52,849 nt of DNA from Deltaproteobacteria bacterium (GTDB taxonomy: Bacteria > Desulfobacterota > Desulfarculia > Desulfarculales > Desulfarculaceae): assembly GCA_020444165.1 (NCBI GenBank), contig JAHLLK010000039.1, forward strand, positions 1-52,849, in the 5' to 3' direction. A program made the translations under genes and the position numbers. This document shows positions 49,383-52,849 of the stretch, piece after piece (the first letter of the stretch is position 1; each line of letters starts with the position of its first letter). Under the pieces are notes generated by a model, which did not search any database, was not told where the DNA came from, and saw nothing but the letters and a program-made list of their open reading frames with translations.

Positions 49383-49730
49383 ATGCAGGGCGCGCACGTG
49401 GTTAACGATTGCCTGCTGGCGACGGTCAGCCCGGAGATCGATGAATTGACCGTGCACCAGTGGCGGAACAGCTTGTTGACCCAAGCCCATGAAGAGCCTC
49501 TGCGGGGGGTGATCATAGACGTGTCCGCGGTGCGCTACCTGGACACCTCCACCTTCGGGCTGTTGGCCACCACCGCCCGGATGTTGACCTTGCTGGGTCT
49601 GACCGTGGTGTTTGTGGGGTTCGCGGCCGGGGTAGCCGCGGCCTTGATCGACCTGGGCGTGGAGACCGACGGAATCAATACGGTGATCACCATGGAGGAC
49701 GCTTTCCGCTTCATCGACGACGCCGGTTAA
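49383..49730 (+). CDS. RsbS-like stressosome scaffold (STAS)
   Basis: A 115-residue single STAS domain. The phosphorylation segment VRYLDTSTFGLLATTARML corresponds to the DS motif of Bacillus RsbS, with Thr instead of Ser at the usual site and another Ser/Thr beside it. LTVVFVGFAAGVAAALIDLGV is the following conserved strand-helix. ATG 49383 follows GGGAGAAG. It would hold RsbT until phosphorylated. Confidence 0.88.
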   Translation: MQGAHVVNDCLLATVSPEIDELTVHQWRNSLLTQAHEEPLRGVIIDVSAVRYLDTSTFGLLATTARMLTLLGLTVVFVGFAAGVAAALIDLGVETDGINTVITMEDAFRFIDDAG

Positions 49731-49795
49731 CCCGACCTGGACCGGGTCCGGCGGCCAAAGACAGGGGGGACGCGCCTCTTCGATGATGGGAACCG

Positions 49796-50209
49796 GTGAT
49801 CTCCATGAACCCTAGGGCAGAGTTGATCTTGCAGGTCCAGAGCTACTCCGACACGGCGATAGTGGTCACCCACACGCGGATGCTGGCCAAAAAGCTGGGT
49901 TTCAGCGAAAACAACCAATTTCTGGTGGCCACCGTGGCCTCCGAGCTGGCCACCAACCTGGTGCGCTACGCCGGCGGCGGCGAAATCGCGCTGCGGGAGA
50001 TTGATCAGGACCACCGTAGCGGTTTGCAGGTGGTGGCCCGGGACCAGGGACCCGGCATCGCCGACCTGGACCAGGCCATGCGCGATCATTTCAGCACGGG
50101 CAACGGCTTGGGCCTGGGCTTGTCCAGCATCAAACGGATCATGGACGAGTTCATTATTGACACCGCCCCCGGCCGGGGCACCCTGATCACGGTCCGGAAA
50201 TGGAAATGA
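49796..50209 (+). CDS. RsbT-like switch kinase
   Basis: A 137-residue HATPase of the RsbT/anti-sigma group. N box: VASELATNLVRYA; G1 box: DQGPGIADLDQAM; G2 box: STGNGLGLGLSSIKRIMDEF. It phosphorylates RsbR and RsbS STAS domains, then is released to act on its target. GTG 49796 (after GGGAACC) or ATG 49805 may be the start. The end overlaps the RsbX-like gene by 10 bases. Confidence 0.9.
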   Translation: MISMNPRAELILQVQSYSDTAIVVTHTRMLAKKLGFSENNQFLVATVASELATNLVRYAGGGEIALREIDQDHRSGLQVVARDQGPGIADLDQAMRDHFSTGNGLGLGLSSIKRIMDEFIIDTAPGRGTLITVRKWK

Positions 50210-50798
50210 ACCTGGAGCCCAAGCTGGAATATCACGTGGCCTGGCATGCCCTTACGGGCAGGCCCGGGGAATGCGGCGACGCGGGCCTGATCATCGAGCA
50301 CGAGCACGACTGCCTCGTGGTGCTTTTGGATGCCCTGGGCCATGGGCCGGAAGCCCATGCCGTGGCGGAAAAGGCCCTGGAAACCATAAACGAGAACCAG
50401 GATCTGCCCCTGGTGGAGCTGATGGAAAAGCTGCACGAGAACCTGAAGTACACCCGGGGAGCCGTGGCCGCCCTGGGCCGGCTGGACAAGGCTTCCGGAG
50501 AGCTGAAGTTCGTGGGCATCGGCAACATCAACGCCAAGATCTACGGCCCGCACGGCCACACCCTGCTCTCCCGGGACGGCGTGGTGGGCTACATGATGAC
50601 CCGGCCCCGGCAAGAGACCGTGCCCCTGGGGCCCGGCGACATCCTGGTGCTGTCCTCGGACGGGCTCAGGGCGCACTTTTCCCTGCATGATCACCCCGAG
50701 CTGCTGGTGGGTTCGGCCCGCCAGATAGTCGAGAGGATGTTCGGCAATTTCTGCAAGCAAAACGATGACTACTCCTGCCTGGTTCTAAGGTATGGCCT

Positions 50799-50802
<4 letters not shown>
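50200..50802 (+). CDS. RsbX-like PP2C/SpoIIE phosphatase
   Basis: A 200-residue SpoIIE/PP2C phosphatase of RsbX size. Metal-binding aspartates lie in ECGDAGLI and [11 protein letters not shown] near the start, in LVLSSDGL (about 151) and in [12 protein letters not shown] at the end. RsbX removes phosphates from the STAS domains and resets the stressosome. ATG 50200 lies inside the rsbT-like gene. Its stop overlaps the kinase start by ATGA. Confidence 0.9.

Positions 50803-52849
<2,047 letters not shown>

Overview
The window is a high-GC Gram-negative bacterial chromosome segment. It carries an almost complete set of structural genes from a prophage with a contractile tail (about 1,094-33,750), followed by host genes. 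The host gene set (TsdA-like dihaem cytochrome, DsrE-family protein, bd-like membrane cytochromes, stressosome/RST module, HPP protein) would suit a deltaproteobacterium (Desulfobacterota), but no marker gene fixes the taxonomy, so this is inference.

Left edge (1-1,037): an AT-rich, minus-strand pentapeptide-repeat membrane protein runs off the window. Prophage (about 1,094-33,750, all plus strand): primase-helicase; an iteron-like repeat field; a zinc-ribbon protein; terminase small and large subunits; a small HTH protein; an AT-rich cargo gene that may be a pPIWI-associated nuclease relative; a lambda-like head module (gpW, portal, protease with nested scaffold, decoration protein, capsid, head-tail joiner); a P2-like contractile tail (sheath, tube, E/E+E' with a TTTTTTG slippery site, tape measure, X, D, V, U, W, J, I, fibres); a lysis-type region; and an adenine methylase. 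No integrase or repressor is visible; they could lie to the left or be lost. A terminator ends the prophage transcript and a tRNA-Thr(CGU) with its own promoter follows.

34,179-39,502 (minus strand) is a tight five-gene operon: a TsdA-like dihaem cytochrome c, a CydA-like membrane protein fused to a c-haem domain, a second polytopic membrane protein with two CXXCH sites, an exported DsrE-family protein and an exported solute-binding protein. I consider this the best candidate for an undescribed respiratory system: sulfur-compound oxidation coupled to a haem-c/bd-like membrane complex.

40,042-41,146 is a broken relative of the left-edge gene (pentapeptide N-terminus, K+-channel-like C-terminus), interrupted by nested palindromes with covarying stems. 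Then come CBS + HPP, DUF488, DUF4019, a DUF488 remnant and glycerol dehydrogenase.

45,408-52,849 is a signalling operon: an exported NMT1-like binding domain joined to four PAS domains with no output domain, RsbR, RsbS, RsbT, RsbX, and a hybrid histidine kinase that starts with a degenerate RsbT-like module. This looks like a stressosome feeding a two-component phosphorelay rather than a sigma factor. The kinase runs off the right edge.
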